From: Paenibacillus_AA sp045062745
GTDB taxonomy: Bacteria; Bacillota; Bacilli; Paenibacillales; NBRC-103111
Direction: 5' to 3'
Assembly: GCF_045062745.1 (NCBI RefSeq)
Contig: NZ_JBJGED010000023.1
Location: 72,778 to 136,777 of the forward strand
Length of the DNA: 64,000 bases
Of this stretch, positions 42,453 to 51,899 are shown in pieces. The position numbers and the translations under genes were made by a program. The notes below the pieces were generated by a model. The model was not told where the DNA came from, did not search any database, and worked only from the letters and a program-made list of their open reading frames with translations. Each line of letters begins with the position of its first letter. The stretch's first letter is position 1.

Positions 42453-44225
42453 ATGAACGTTTTAAAGCAAATGAAAGAGTTTTACTGGCAAGACAAGCGG
42501 TGGTTATTTTTATCGATCTTCTGCCTCATGTGCTCCACCGCGCTCGGATTAGTATATCCGAACCTGCTTCGCTACCTCATTGATGATGTCATCAGGGCGG
42601 AAAACTACAACTTGGTCCCGTACGTCGCACTTTCCGTAATCGGAGTGATTGCAGTAAAGGCCAGCTTTCAGTTTTTGCACGGGTTCCTGGGGGGTAGAGT
42701 GGGCAACACGCTTTCGTATCATATGCGGAATGCGCTGTATGAGAAACTGCAATTCCTGGCCTTTCAATATTATGACCGGGCGAAGACCGGGGACCTCATG
42801 TCCCGGCTGACCGCCGACCTGGAAGCAATCCGGCAGTTCATCGGCTTCGGGTTCGCTCAAATTTTGAACGTGTTCCTTATGATCGGCTTCGGCTCCATCA
42901 TGATGTTCAGTTTGGATTGGCGGCTGACGCTGATTGCGTTCATCTCCGTGCCGTTCGTGGCCCTGACGGCGCTGCGGTTCGAGAAGACGGCCCACCCGGC
43001 GTTCCGCTCGGTGCGCAAGGCGATGAGCAACTTGACCACGGCCGTACAGGAGAACATCACCGGGGTCCGGACGGTTAAATCGTTTGCACGAGAGCCGCAC
43101 GAGGTGGAGAAGTTCTCTACCCAGAGCGGGGAATACAAGGCGAACCATATTACGCTGGCGTTTGCCTGGGCGAAATTTTTCCCGATGCTCGAGTTTTTGT
43201 CCAACTTCTGTATCGTAATGGTTCTGACGGCCGGCGGCTGGTTCGTCATTCAGGATAAAATGTCGATCGGGGAGCTGGTTGCGTTCTTCAGCTTGATCTG
43301 GTATATCATCGCCCCAATGCGCGATATCGGCTTGCATATCAACAACTACACGCAATCCAAAGCTTCGGCCGAACGCGTCCTTGAAATTCTGAATCAGTAT
43401 ATGCATGTAAAAGACAAGAATAACGCCATCCAGCTAAATAAAGAGCAGGTGCAAGGGAATGTCCGCTTCGAGAACGTCACCTTCGCCTATCCGGACAAGG
43501 AGCCGGCGCTCACGAACTTTTCGCTCGATGCGAAGGCGGGCTCCGTTATCGGCCTGCTCGGGCCTACCGGATCCGGGAAGTCGACCGTCATCCAGCTGCT
43601 GATGCGCGCCTACAATATTCGAGACGGACGCATCACGCTGGACGGGACGGACATTCGCGACATCTCGCTGGGCAGCCTCCGAGAACAGATCGCGCTCGTG
43701 TTCCAAGAGACGTTCCTGTTCTCGTCTACGATCCGCAACAATATCGCATACTCCCGCCGTGACGTGAGCATGGAGGAGATCATCCATGCCGCTAAGCTCG
43801 CGAAGGCGCACGATTTCATCATGGAGCTGCCGGAAGGGTACGACACGATCGTCGGCGAACGCGGTATGGGGCTGTCGGGCGGACAAAAGCAGCGGATCGC
43901 CATCGCACGGGCGCTGCTCAAAAATCCGAAGATTCTCATCCTGGACGATGCGACGAGCGCCGTCGATATGGAGACTGAGCATGAGATTCAGGCCGGCTTC
44001 CGGGAATTGATGAAGGGCCGCACGACGTTCATTATCGCACACCGGATCTCCTCGCTGAAGCATGCGGACGAGATCCTCGTCCTCGATGAAGGCCGTACCG
44101 TTCAACGAGGCACCCACGAGGAACTGCTGCGGGAGCCGGGGCGTTACTATGAAACGTATAAAATCCAATACTCCGACCATCCGAGTCTCGTGAGAAAACA
44201 AATCGAACGGAGGTTGGCGAAGTGA
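42453..44225 (+). CDS. ABC exporter half-transporter, subunit with degenerate Walker B
   Basis: 590 residues: six membrane segments in the first 320, then an ATPase domain. Walker A is GPTGSGKST, the signature is LSGGQKQRIAIARAL, and Walker B reads ILILDDATSAVD with Asp where the catalytic Glu should be. The ATG at 42453, seven bases after AGGAGG, starts MNVLKQMKEFYWQDKRW; a longer frame upstream lacks a site. It overlaps the second half-transporter by four bases (GTGA). The sequence differences predict a heterodimer with one consensus and one degenerate ATP site, as in BmrCD and TM287/288. Substrate unknown; drugs or lipids are typical. Confidence 0.88.
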   Translation: MNVLKQMKEFYWQDKRWLFLSIFCLMCSTALGLVYPNLLRYLIDDVIRAENYNLVPYVALSVIGVIAVKASFQFLHGFLGGRVGNTLSYHMRNALYEKLQFLAFQYYDRAKTGDLMSRLTADLEAIRQFIGFGFAQILNVFLMIGFGSIMMFSLDWRLTLIAFISVPFVALTALRFEKTAHPAFRSVRKAMSNLTTAVQENITGVRTVKSFAREPHEVEKFSTQSGEYKANHITLAFAWAKFFPMLEFLSNFCIVMVLTAGGWFVIQDKMSIGELVAFFSLIWYIIAPMRDIGLHINNYTQSKASAERVLEILNQYMHVKDKNNAIQLNKEQVQGNVRFENVTFAYPDKEPALTNFSLDAKAGSVIGLLGPTGSGKSTVIQLLMRAYNIRDGRITLDGTDIRDISLGSLREQIALVFQETFLFSSTIRNNIAYSRRDVSMEEIIHAAKLAKAHDFIMELPEGYDTIVGERGMGLSGGQKQRIAIARALLKNPKILILDDATSAVDMETEHEIQAGFRELMKGRTTFIIAHRISSLKHADEILVLDEGRTVQRGTHEELLREPGRYYETYKIQYSDHPSLVRKQIERRLAK

Positions 44226-46054
44226 GCAAGAAACAGGCAAACGCCGCACAAGATTCTCAGCAGAAGGAACGCTTTGTCTACCAAGACGACGAATTGATGG
44301 ACAAATCGTTCGACTGGTCGCAGCTGAAGCGATTGGCCGCCTATCTGAAGCCGTACCGCAAGCAGCTGCTGCCCATTATCCTGGTCGCGATGCTGCTCGG
44401 AACGATGGCGAAGCTGACGATCCCGTATCTCATCAGTCTCGCGATCGACGATGCGATTGCGAACGGCAAAGGCAAGCTGCTTATAATCATTGCCAGCAGC
44501 ATGGTGGGGCTCTATCTCGTCCAATGGTTCGTAAACAGTTACCGGATCCGGTACTTGAATATGATCGGGCAAAATGTGATCTATGACCTCCGACATGACT
44601 TGTTTAAGCATATTCAGCAGCTGTCGTTTCGGTTTTTCGACAAGCGTCCCGCCGGTTCGGTCCTCGTACGGATTACGAACGACGTCAACTCCTTGCAGGA
44701 TTTGTTCACCAACGGGGTCGTCAACCTGCTGATCGACTCGATCCAGTTGATCGGGATTATCGTGATTTTGCTTACCTTGAATTTTAAATTGGGCTTGGCT
44801 ATCATTGTAACCGTACCGGTCATGTTCGTCGTCTCCGGCAAGCTGCGCACGACGATCCGGATCGCCTGGCAAGACGTGCGGGTTAAGACGTCGCGTATCA
44901 ACTCCCACTTGGCGGAGAGCATTCAGGGGATCAAGGTGACGCAGGCGTTCACGCAAGAGCGCGAGAACATGAAGTACTTCGACGGCATGAACCAAGTGAA
45001 CCGGCTGACGTGGAACAACGCATCGATGCTGAACCAGACATTCGGTCCTATCATCGAGCTGACGGCAGCGATTGGTACGTGTATCCTGTTCTGGCTCGGG
45101 GCGCACTTCGTCTCCACGGGCGCGATGACGATCGGGCTGCTCGTCGCCTTCGCGAACTACATCGGGAACTTCTGGGAGCCGATCAACCGGCTTGGGCAGA
45201 TGTACCAACAGATGCTGATCGCCATGGCCTCCTCGGAGCGAATCTTCGAGTTTCTAGACGAGCAGCCTACCGTAGGCGAGAAGAAGGATGCGAAGGAACT
45301 GCCGCCGATTACCGGGGGCATCCAGCTGGAGAACATTATTTTCGAATATGAGAAAGACCGCCCTGCCCTGCGCAATGTGAGCCTGCAGGCTAAGGCCGGC
45401 GAGTCGATCGCCTTGGTCGGTCACACCGGCTCCGGGAAAAGTACGATCATCAACCTGTTGTGCCGGTTCTACGATCCGGTGGCCGGGCGCGTGCTGATCG
45501 ACGGGCAAGATATCCGCGACTTCACGCTGCAGAGCTTGCGTTCGCAGGTCGGCATCGTGCTGCAGGATACGTTCATCTTCTCGGGCTCGATTCGCGACAA
45601 TATCCGCTATGGCCGCCTTAACGCGACCGACAAGGAAGTCGAGGACGCCGCACGTGCCGTATATGCGCATGACTTTATCGCGGCCTTGCCGGACGGGTAT
45701 GAGACACAGGTCGAGGAACGCGGCAACGTGCTGTCGATGGGGCAGCGCCAGCTGATTTCGTTCGCCCGGGCCTTGCTCGCCGATCCGCGCGTGCTCATCC
45801 TGGACGAAGCTACAGCCAGCATCGACACGGAAACCGAGCTTCGCATTCAGGAAGCGCTCAAAGCTTTGCTCGTCGGCCGCACATCGTTCATTATCGCGCA
45901 CCGGCTGTCCACGATCCGCAACGCGGACAAAATTATCGTCATGGACCACGGTCGCTTGATGGAAGAAGGCAGCCACGACGAATTGATGCAGAAACGGGGC
46001 ATTTACTACGGCTTGGTGGAAGCACAGTACAAGTTTTTGGGCGACGCCGTTTAA
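44222..46054 (+). CDS. ABC exporter half-transporter, subunit with consensus Walker B
   Basis: 610 residues, GTG start overlapping the first subunit. An N-terminal charged extension (about 1-40) precedes six membrane segments; the ATPase has Walker A GHTGSGKST, a non-canonical signature LSMGQRQLISFARAL, and an intact Walker B with catalytic Glu, VLILDEATASID. The altered signature pairs with the degenerate Walker B of the partner. Together they form a type IV exporter in the cell membrane. Confidence 0.9.
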   Translation: MSKKQANAAQDSQQKERFVYQDDELMDKSFDWSQLKRLAAYLKPYRKQLLPIILVAMLLGTMAKLTIPYLISLAIDDAIANGKGKLLIIIASSMVGLYLVQWFVNSYRIRYLNMIGQNVIYDLRHDLFKHIQQLSFRFFDKRPAGSVLVRITNDVNSLQDLFTNGVVNLLIDSIQLIGIIVILLTLNFKLGLAIIVTVPVMFVVSGKLRTTIRIAWQDVRVKTSRINSHLAESIQGIKVTQAFTQERENMKYFDGMNQVNRLTWNNASMLNQTFGPIIELTAAIGTCILFWLGAHFVSTGAMTIGLLVAFANYIGNFWEPINRLGQMYQQMLIAMASSERIFEFLDEQPTVGEKKDAKELPPITGGIQLENIIFEYEKDRPALRNVSLQAKAGESIALVGHTGSGKSTIINLLCRFYDPVAGRVLIDGQDIRDFTLQSLRSQVGIVLQDTFIFSGSIRDNIRYGRLNATDKEVEDAARAVYAHDFIAALPDGYETQVEERGNVLSMGQRQLISFARALLADPRVLILDEATASIDTETELRIQEALKALLVGRTSFIIAHRLSTIRNADKIIVMDHGRLMEEGSHDELMQKRGIYYGLVEAQYKFLGDAV

Positions 46055-46075
46055 TATAGAAAGGAAGACCACTTC

Positions 46076-47047
46076 ATGGCGGAAGCCCCGCATTCGACGA
46101 TTGGCACATTCACGCCTTACAAAGCTTTCACGCGGGAGGAATGGGCGAAGCTGCGCGACGTGACGCCCTTGACCCTCGACGAGCACGATCTGAAGGAGCT
46201 GCAGGGCCTTCACGATAAAATTTCATTGGCCGAAGTCCAGGACATCTACTTGCCTTTGTCCCGGCTGCTGAACTTGTACGTGGAAGCGACCCAGCGGCTG
46301 TACCGGGCGACGCAAATTTTCCTGAACGACCACACGGCCAAGGTGCCTTATATTATCGGGATCGCCGGCAGCGTCGCGGTGGGGAAGAGCACGACCGCCC
46401 GCGTCCTGCAGGCGCTTCTGTCCCATTGGCCGAGCCATCCCAAGGTCGATCTCGTTACGACGGACGGCTTCCTGTATCCGAACCGGATCCTGGAGGAGCG
46501 CGGACTGATGAAGCGCAAAGGGTTCCCGGAGAGCTACAACGCGCGGAAGCTCATCCGGTTCCTGGCCGACATCAAGTCGGGCTTGCCCGAGGTGAGCTGT
46601 CCGATCTATTCCCACCTGGCGTACGATATTTTGCCGGACGAGCAGCAGGTGATCCGCCAGCCGGACATCCTCATCGTGGAGGGCATCAACGTGCTGCAGG
46701 GGCATTCCTCGGCCAGCGGCAAAGGCAAGGCGGCGAGCGAGGTGTACGTCTCCGACTTCTTCGACTTCTCGATCTATGTGGATGCGAAGGAATCGGAGAT
46801 CGAGGAATGGTATGTGGAGCGGTTCAAGATGCTGCGCACGACCGCGTTCGCGAATCCGAACTCTTACTTCCACCGGTATTCGGGCTTAAGCGACGAAGAC
46901 GCGGTGGAGACGGCGACCGGCATTTGGCGCGAGATCAACCTGCGCAACCTGAAGGAGAATATTCAGCCGACGCGGACCCGGGCGCACTTGATCTTGACGA
47001 AGGGCGCCGACCACGCGGCTGTCGGAGTGAAGCTGCGCAAGCTGTAG
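46076..47047 (+). CDS. coaA: Pantothenate kinase type I
   Basis: 323 residues. P-loop GIAGSVAVGKSTTARVLQ, then VDLVTTDGFLYPN and the C-terminal FANPNSYFHRYSGLSDED, all typical of bacterial type I (CoaA) kinases. It phosphorylates pantothenate, the first step of coenzyme A synthesis, and is feedback-inhibited by CoA in the family. It lies 21 bases after the ABC exporter gene but has its own good ribosome site (AAGGAAG). A terminator follows. Confidence 0.93.
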   Translation: MAEAPHSTIGTFTPYKAFTREEWAKLRDVTPLTLDEHDLKELQGLHDKISLAEVQDIYLPLSRLLNLYVEATQRLYRATQIFLNDHTAKVPYIIGIAGSVAVGKSTTARVLQALLSHWPSHPKVDLVTTDGFLYPNRILEERGLMKRKGFPESYNARKLIRFLADIKSGLPEVSCPIYSHLAYDILPDEQQVIRQPDILIVEGINVLQGHSSASGKGKAASEVYVSDFFDFSIYVDAKESEIEEWYVERFKMLRTTAFANPNSYFHRYSGLSDEDAVETATGIWREINLRNLKENIQPTRTRAHLILTKGADHAAVGVKLRKL

Positions 47048-47094
47048 CACAGGCGGAAGGCAAGGTAAGGTTAGGTAGGGTAAGGGATGCATAT

Positions 47095-47117
47095 AAGAAC
47101 CCGAAAGGGTTCTTTTT
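47095..47117 (+). terminator. Intrinsic terminator after coaA
   Basis: AAGAACCC-GAAA-GGGTTCTT with a stable tetraloop and a T tail. Confidence 0.9.
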
Positions 47118-47293
47118 GCATTTTCTGGATGCTTAAACGCCTAGTTTCCACGCACAATCCGCCTCCCGCCGAGTAAACGCAGATATTCCGATCCCCACGC
47201 CTCCCCACACTGGAAAGCGGAATTTGGAGTGTAGATTCGGCGGGTGGTCATGCTGTAAAGTAGAAAAGTTACTTTTAACAACCCGCCCCAACA
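47118..47293. other. Gene-free stretch with one inverted repeat
   Basis: No convincing reading frame. CCCGCCGA (47165-47172) and TCGGCGGG (47237-47244) are complementary around a 64-base interval, and ACACT/AGTGT lies within. Nothing else is recognisable before the hairpin array. Confidence 0.4.
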
Positions 47294-47476
47294 GAGGGAT
47301 TTTCTCCCTCTCTTTCATCCGATTCAAGCGGTTTGAGACTTCTATGAGGGAAAAGCTCCCTCACTTTTTGCGAAAACCATTGGTTACTGGGGATGATGGC
47401 CCAAAATGAGGGAGGTTTTCCCTCTGGTACGCGCGAACCGGGCGGTTTGCGTCGGAAGAGAGGGAGGTTTTCCCTC
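47294..47476. repeat. Array of four GAGGGA-N5-TCCCTC hairpin repeats
   Basis: The 17-base unit GAGGGA-N5-TCCCTC occurs at 47294-47310, 47346-47362, 47408-47424 and 47460-47476, with starts 52, 62 and 52 bases apart. The intervening 35-45 bases are not identical but share the theme of a GAA/CGAA followed by GGTTT or GGTT near their middle. Each unit can form a 6-bp stem with a 5-base loop. No T tracts follow, so they are not ordinary terminators. The remaining bases to 47657 show only the ribosome site of the next gene. Confidence 0.75.
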
Positions 47477-47657
47477 TTCACTCAAAGGCGGACTTCGGTA
47501 TCCCGTCAGCGTTACACTGCGCCGCGCATACAGCAGAAGAAAAGCAGTGCCGTCCCGAAATATTTACACCGGACCCGTCATTTTCCCCGTTGCCCGGAAT
47601 ACCCATAGAAACGATACGCTGGAGTGCAGGTAGAACAAGGGGAAGGGGCTGGCGAGC

Positions 47658-49001
47658 ATGCAAATCGTAACGGCAGCGCCGGGCGACTCGGTCTGGAAGA
47701 TCGCCAGCCGGTACGGCGTACGCGTGGGGGATGTGATCCGCTTGAACGGGCTGGACGATCCGAACCGGCTCGTCCCGGGGCAAGCGCTGCTCCTTCCCGT
47801 ATACGAACGCATCCACGCGGTTCGTCCTGGCGATACGCTGTGGAGGCTGTCTCGCGTATATAGTGTCCCCATGGCCGCGATCGCCTGGGTGAACGGGCTC
47901 GTAAGTCCGTTCTCGCTGTATCCGGGCATGCGGTTGCGTATTCCTAGCCCCATGTTATGGGGGCCGAAGACCACCATCCAAGTGAACGGGTATTTGGAGA
48001 CCACGAAGGAAGCCGAGCGCGACCGCCGGATCGTGGAGGAGACGGCTCGATATATGACGTATATCAGCTTGTTCCAATACATCGTGAACCCCGACGGTTC
48101 CCTGAAGCCCGCTCCTGCAGTGCCGGCGCTGGAGGCGATTGCGATGACGAGGGCGCTCCCGCTGATGGTGTTGACGAACACCGAGAACGGCGTCTTCTCC
48201 TTGGATGTGGCTCACGCGGTCTTGGCGGATGCTGTAGCCCGGGAGAAGCTGCTTGTGAATATTGAGAACACGGTGCAGAAGATGAATTACGCAGGTGTCA
48301 ACGTCGATTTTGAGCACATTCCGCCGGCAGACCGCGACCGGTATACCGACTTCCTGAAGGAGCTGACCGTACGGATGCACGCGATCGGACGGCTCGTCTC
48401 GACCGCGCTCGCGCCCAAGACGAGCGGGGAACAGCCCGGTCTCTGGTACGAAGCTCACGATTATGGCGCACATGGAGCCGTGGTCGACTTTGTCATCCTT
48501 ATGACCTACGAGTGGGGCTGGGCCGGAGGCCCGCCGATGGCGGTGGCGCCGGTGTCGCAGGTGAGGCGCGTGCTCGACTATGCGGTAACGGTAATCCCGC
48601 GCAGCAAAATTATGATGAGCGCACCTCTCTACGGCTACAATTGGACGCTCCCCTATAAGGCCGATGGCAGGTTCGCAACTTCTTTAAGCGCTCAAGAAGC
48701 GGTCAACCTAGCCTGGGACGTTGGTGCCCCTATTCAGTACGATGAATCCGCCCAATCACCGTTTTTCCACTATTACGATGAATCCGGCAAAGAGCATGTC
48801 GTCTGGTTCGAGGATGCCCGCAGCATGCAAGCGAAGCTTCAGCTGGTGAAGGAGTACGGGCTGCGAGGGATCAGCTTTTGGGCGCTGGGGGATGATTTTC
48901 CGCAAGTATGGCCGCTGTTGGCAGGGAATTTCCATATTCGTCATTTGCAAAATGAAAAAGGAAGCTTTACTCTACAAGAAAGAACATTTTACCAACCATG
49001 A
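47658..49001 (+). CDS. Spore cortex-lytic N-acetylglucosaminidase, LysM + GH18 (SleL/YaaH type)
   Basis: 447 residues. Two LysM domains at about 2-49 (APGDSVWKIASRYGVRVGDV) and 52-98 (RPGDTLWRLSRVYSVPMAA), then a GH18 catalytic domain from about 110, with the active-site strand AGVNVDFEHIPPADRD and later FVILMTYEWGWAGGPP and GISFWALGDD. Architecture and length match SleL, which degrades cortex fragments during germination. No signal peptide is present, as in SleL. GGGGAAGGGG lies before the ATG. Confidence 0.9.
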   Translation: MQIVTAAPGDSVWKIASRYGVRVGDVIRLNGLDDPNRLVPGQALLLPVYERIHAVRPGDTLWRLSRVYSVPMAAIAWVNGLVSPFSLYPGMRLRIPSPMLWGPKTTIQVNGYLETTKEAERDRRIVEETARYMTYISLFQYIVNPDGSLKPAPAVPALEAIAMTRALPLMVLTNTENGVFSLDVAHAVLADAVAREKLLVNIENTVQKMNYAGVNVDFEHIPPADRDRYTDFLKELTVRMHAIGRLVSTALAPKTSGEQPGLWYEAHDYGAHGAVVDFVILMTYEWGWAGGPPMAVAPVSQVRRVLDYAVTVIPRSKIMMSAPLYGYNWTLPYKADGRFATSLSAQEAVNLAWDVGAPIQYDESAQSPFFHYYDESGKEHVVWFEDARSMQAKLQLVKEYGLRGISFWALGDDFPQVWPLLAGNFHIRHLQNEKGSFTLQERTFYQP

Positions 49002-49021
49002 TCAAGTCGTTGAGGGGGAGC

Positions 49022-49831
49022 ATGATGAGGGGAACCCGGTACATGTGGAGGAGCGTCGGACTGACGGCTTTGCTGACGACGGCGCTGCTCGTCTTCGGAC
49101 TCGTGTATGCCGCCATGGATGTGCTGAATCCGCAGCCGTCCGCCTATATGGCCGAGCCTGAGAAGCCAAGCCCGGATATTCCGCTTAGCGAAGACACGAT
49201 CCGGATCGTCGCTCTGGGCGACTCGCTGACTAAGGGAACGGGCGACACGAGCGGCAAAGGGTATGTGCTCAATGTAAAGGAGAAGCTCGAACAAAAATTG
49301 GACAAGCCGGTCAATCTGATCGGCAACTATGCGGTGAACGGGTACAAGACGGACCAGCTGCTCAAGGATTTGCAAGGTCAGACGGGGGTGGCGTACGGAA
49401 TCGAGAGGGCGAACCTGATTATGCTCACGATGGGCGGCAACGATTTGTTCGCGATCTCGCAAGACGTCCTTAATACCGAGACCGACGAGCTGAACCCGGA
49501 GCAAGTCCGGCAGCGTCTGCCGGAGCCGCTCAAGCGAATGGAGCAAATTATCGCCAAGCTCGCACAGATGAACCCAAAGGCGACAATCGTCTATGTCGGC
49601 GTGTATAATCCGTTCTACGACTTGCCTGAGATGAGGCCGGCTTCGGTTCACGTGGCCGAATGGAACGACGCCATCTTCCGTACCGCGACAGCTTATCCGA
49701 ATGTCGTCTATGTGCCGACGTTCGACTTGTTCCAGCTGAATTTCTCCAAGTACATTTATTCGGACCATTTCCACCCGAACGAAGCCGGCTATGCGCGAAT
49801 CGCGGACCGTGTGGTGCAAGCGTTGCAATAA
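49022..49831 (+). CDS. Membrane-anchored GDSL-type esterase/lipase
   Basis: 269 residues. One N-terminal membrane segment (about 8-30, SVGLTALLTTALLVFGLVY) and a SGNH hydrolase domain: block I VALGDSLTKGTG (Ser), Gly in the YAVNGYKTDQL region, block III MGGNDLF (Asn), and block V SDHFHPNEAG (Asp/His). It resembles Bacillus YpmR. The ATG at 49022 follows TGAGGGGGA. It lies 20 bases after the SleL-like gene and 27 before the ABC ATPase gene, so these may be one transcript. Substrate is unknown; envelope lipids or esters are likely from its location. Confidence 0.8.
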   Translation: MMRGTRYMWRSVGLTALLTTALLVFGLVYAAMDVLNPQPSAYMAEPEKPSPDIPLSEDTIRIVALGDSLTKGTGDTSGKGYVLNVKEKLEQKLDKPVNLIGNYAVNGYKTDQLLKDLQGQTGVAYGIERANLIMLTMGGNDLFAISQDVLNTETDELNPEQVRQRLPEPLKRMEQIIAKLAQMNPKATIVYVGVYNPFYDLPEMRPASVHVAEWNDAIFRTATAYPNVVYVPTFDLFQLNFSKYIYSDHFHPNEAGYARIADRVVQALQ

Positions 49832-49858
49832 GAACGTGAAAAGAGAGGGGGCGTAACG

Positions 49859-50902
49859 ATGAGCGAGCAGAAACCGAAGGTACTGTCCGTCCGCAACCTG
49901 AAGAAGAAGATCGGCCGCCGAATGATCATCAAGGGCGTTTCGTTCGACGTGGGCGAGGGCGAGATCTTCGGCTTCCTCGGCCCGAACGGGTCGGGCAAGA
50001 CGACCACGATCCGCATGCTGGTGGGGCTGATCAAACCGACGGAAGGGACGATCGAGGTATGCGGCTACGACGTGCAGCGGCAGCATAACGAGGCGCTCGG
50101 CCGCGTCGGCTGTATCGTGGAGAATCCGGAGCTGTACAGCTACATGACCGGATGGGACAACCTGGAGCACTTCGCCCGGATGCTCGTGGGGATCGGAGAG
50201 GACCGTATCCGCGAGGTGGTGGACATCGTAGGGCTCGACGCCCGCATCCATGACAAGGTGCGTACGTATTCGCTCGGCATGCGCCAGCGGCTCGGTATCG
50301 CCCAGGCGTTGCTCGGCCGGCCGAGCCTGCTCATCCTGGACGAGCCGACGAACGGGCTCGATCCGCAAGGGATCAAGGAGATGCGCGACTTCATCCGGCA
50401 TCTGGCGAGCCAGGGGCTTAGCCTATTCGTCTCCAGTCATCTCCTGAGTGAGATCCAGCAGCTGTGCGACCGCGTGGCGATCATCAGCCACGGCGAGGTG
50501 CTCGCGGTCGGGGAAGTGAGCGAGCTGTTGAAGCAGGCGGGCAGCCGTATCGTCTGGAGCGTCAGCCCGCTCGAGGCGGCGATGCGCGTCTTTGAGGCCG
50601 AGCCGGGCTTGACCGTGCTCCGTGCGGAAGGGGCCGCCGACACAGCAGCCATTACGCCTCCGTCGAACGACCGTATCCCCGCACAAGCCAGCGGGAATGT
50701 GGCGGTGGCGGCAACTCCGCGCGACACTTTGGGGACCGCGGCCGCAGGGGCATCGATCGTGACGCAGATGGAGACGGAGGATATCCCGCGCCTTACCGAG
50801 AAGCTGGTGGCGGCGAAGGTGCAGCTGTACGGCATTCAGCTGAACAATCCTACGCTGGAGGAATTATTCTTGAACATGACGGAGGGCGAGAGAATTGAGT
50901 AG
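49859..50902 (+). CDS. ABC transporter ATP-binding protein (ABC-2 type)
   Basis: 347 residues, longer than the usual 290-310. Walker A GPNGSGKTTT, signature YSLGMRQRLGIAQALL, Walker B LLILDEPTNGLDPQG and SSHLLSEIQQL are intact. Between about residues 245 and 310 there is an alanine/threonine-rich insert (for example TAAITPPSNDRIPAQASG) before the conserved C-terminal NPTLEELFLNMT. It energises the permease encoded just downstream, with which it overlaps by eight bases. Bacitracin-type or lipid export is typical for the family, but no substrate evidence is visible. Confidence 0.88.
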   Translation: MSEQKPKVLSVRNLKKKIGRRMIIKGVSFDVGEGEIFGFLGPNGSGKTTTIRMLVGLIKPTEGTIEVCGYDVQRQHNEALGRVGCIVENPELYSYMTGWDNLEHFARMLVGIGEDRIREVVDIVGLDARIHDKVRTYSLGMRQRLGIAQALLGRPSLLILDEPTNGLDPQGIKEMRDFIRHLASQGLSLFVSSHLLSEIQQLCDRVAIISHGEVLAVGEVSELLKQAGSRIVWSVSPLEAAMRVFEAEPGLTVLRAEGAADTAAITPPSNDRIPAQASGNVAVAATPRDTLGTAAAGASIVTQMETEDIPRLTEKLVAAKVQLYGIQLNNPTLEELFLNMTEGERIE

Positions 50903-51899
50903 CTCCGAGGTCGGCCTGTACCCGCTCGTGCAGAACGAGACGATCAAGATTATGAAGAAGCGGCGGTTTTTCGTCGTCCTGTTGATCCTGCTCGCCCTCA
51001 TTCCCATTTTCACATACGCCCAAATGCGGGTCGCCCAGAATACGAAGAAGCAGTTCGGGGAGCAAGACTGGCGCCTTGTCAGCCAGCAGAAAATCAATGA
51101 TTATACGAATCGGCTGAGCAGCGGCCGCGTGCCCGAGGAATGGAAGAAGTTCATGCGGGTACAGGTGAGAGTGCTGCAATATTACCTGGACAAAGACGTG
51201 AACCCGGAATCGCCGAACGGCGTCACGTTCACGATCGGATTTCTCCGGAATGCGATCGGGCTGTTCATCCCGCTCATGGTCATGGTGATCGCCTCCGACC
51301 TCGTGTCCTCCGAGCATTCGACCGGGACGATCAAGCTCTTGCTCACGCGACCCGTAGGGCGGTGGAAAGTGCTGCTCAGCAAGTTCATCGCCATGGTGTT
51401 TTACGTCTCGCTTACGGTGTTTTCCACAGCGGCCTTATGCTACCTGATCTCCGGCGCGGTGTTCGGATATGGGGGCTGGGATATCCCCGTCTTCAGCGGC
51501 TTCAAGGTCGTCGGGACGGAGGTTGACTTCACCTTTGTGCATCCTGTGCCGCAAGCGTTGTTCCTGCTCATGGAGATGGGACTTGTGTGGTTCTCCGCAT
51601 TTGTGGTAGGCTGTATGTCATTGATGATCTCGGTGCTCGTGCGCAGCACGGCGGCGGGAATGGGCATTATGCTAGCGGTGCTGATCGCGGGCACGATCTT
51701 GACGAACATGGCTTCGTCTTGGGAGACGGCCAAGTATTTGTTCATGGTCAATTTGCAGTTGACCGATTACTTATCGGGGTCTCTGCCGCCGGTCGAGGGC
51801 ATGACGCTCGCGTTCTCCTTGATCGTCTTATCGGTCTGGACGGCGGCCGCGATCGCGGTTTCTTTCTGGAGCTTCACGAAAAAAGACGTGTTAAATTAA
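50895..51899 (+). CDS. ABC-2 type transporter permease
   Basis: 334 residues, TTG start within the end of the ATPase gene. Six hydrophobic segments: one near residue 18-36 (FFVVLLILLALIPIFTYA), a periplasmic loop of about 80 residues, then five toward the C-terminus (for example IGLFIPLMVMVIASDLVSSE). The motif SSEHSTGTIKLLLTRPVGRW is characteristic of this permease family. It forms an exporter with the preceding ATPase. Confidence 0.85.
   Translation: MSSSEVGLYPLVQNETIKIMKKRRFFVVLLILLALIPIFTYAQMRVAQNTKKQFGEQDWRLVSQQKINDYTNRLSSGRVPEEWKKFMRVQVRVLQYYLDKDVNPESPNGVTFTIGFLRNAIGLFIPLMVMVIASDLVSSEHSTGTIKLLLTRPVGRWKVLLSKFIAMVFYVSLTVFSTAALCYLISGAVFGYGGWDIPVFSGFKVVGTEVDFTFVHPVPQALFLLMEMGLVWFSAFVVGCMSLMISVLVRSTAAGMGIMLAVLIAGTILTNMASSWETAKYLFMVNLQLTDYLSGSLPPVEGMTLAFSLIVLSVWTAAAIAVSFWSFTKKDVLN

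Noticed and set aside
42212..42583. 123-codon frame before and across the start of the first ABC exporter gene
   Set aside because: It overlaps the better supported ABC start, has no ribosome site and no recognisable domain; the G-rich leader keeps the frame open by chance.
47294..47476. CRISPR array
   Set aside because: The repeated unit is only 17 bases, palindromic with a variable loop; spacers are of unequal length and partly related to one another, and no cas genes are present.
47224..47633. Short overlapping frames through the hairpin array
   Set aside because: Their residues are dictated by the repeated GAGGGA/TCCCTC units, they overlap each other in several frames and lack ribosome sites.
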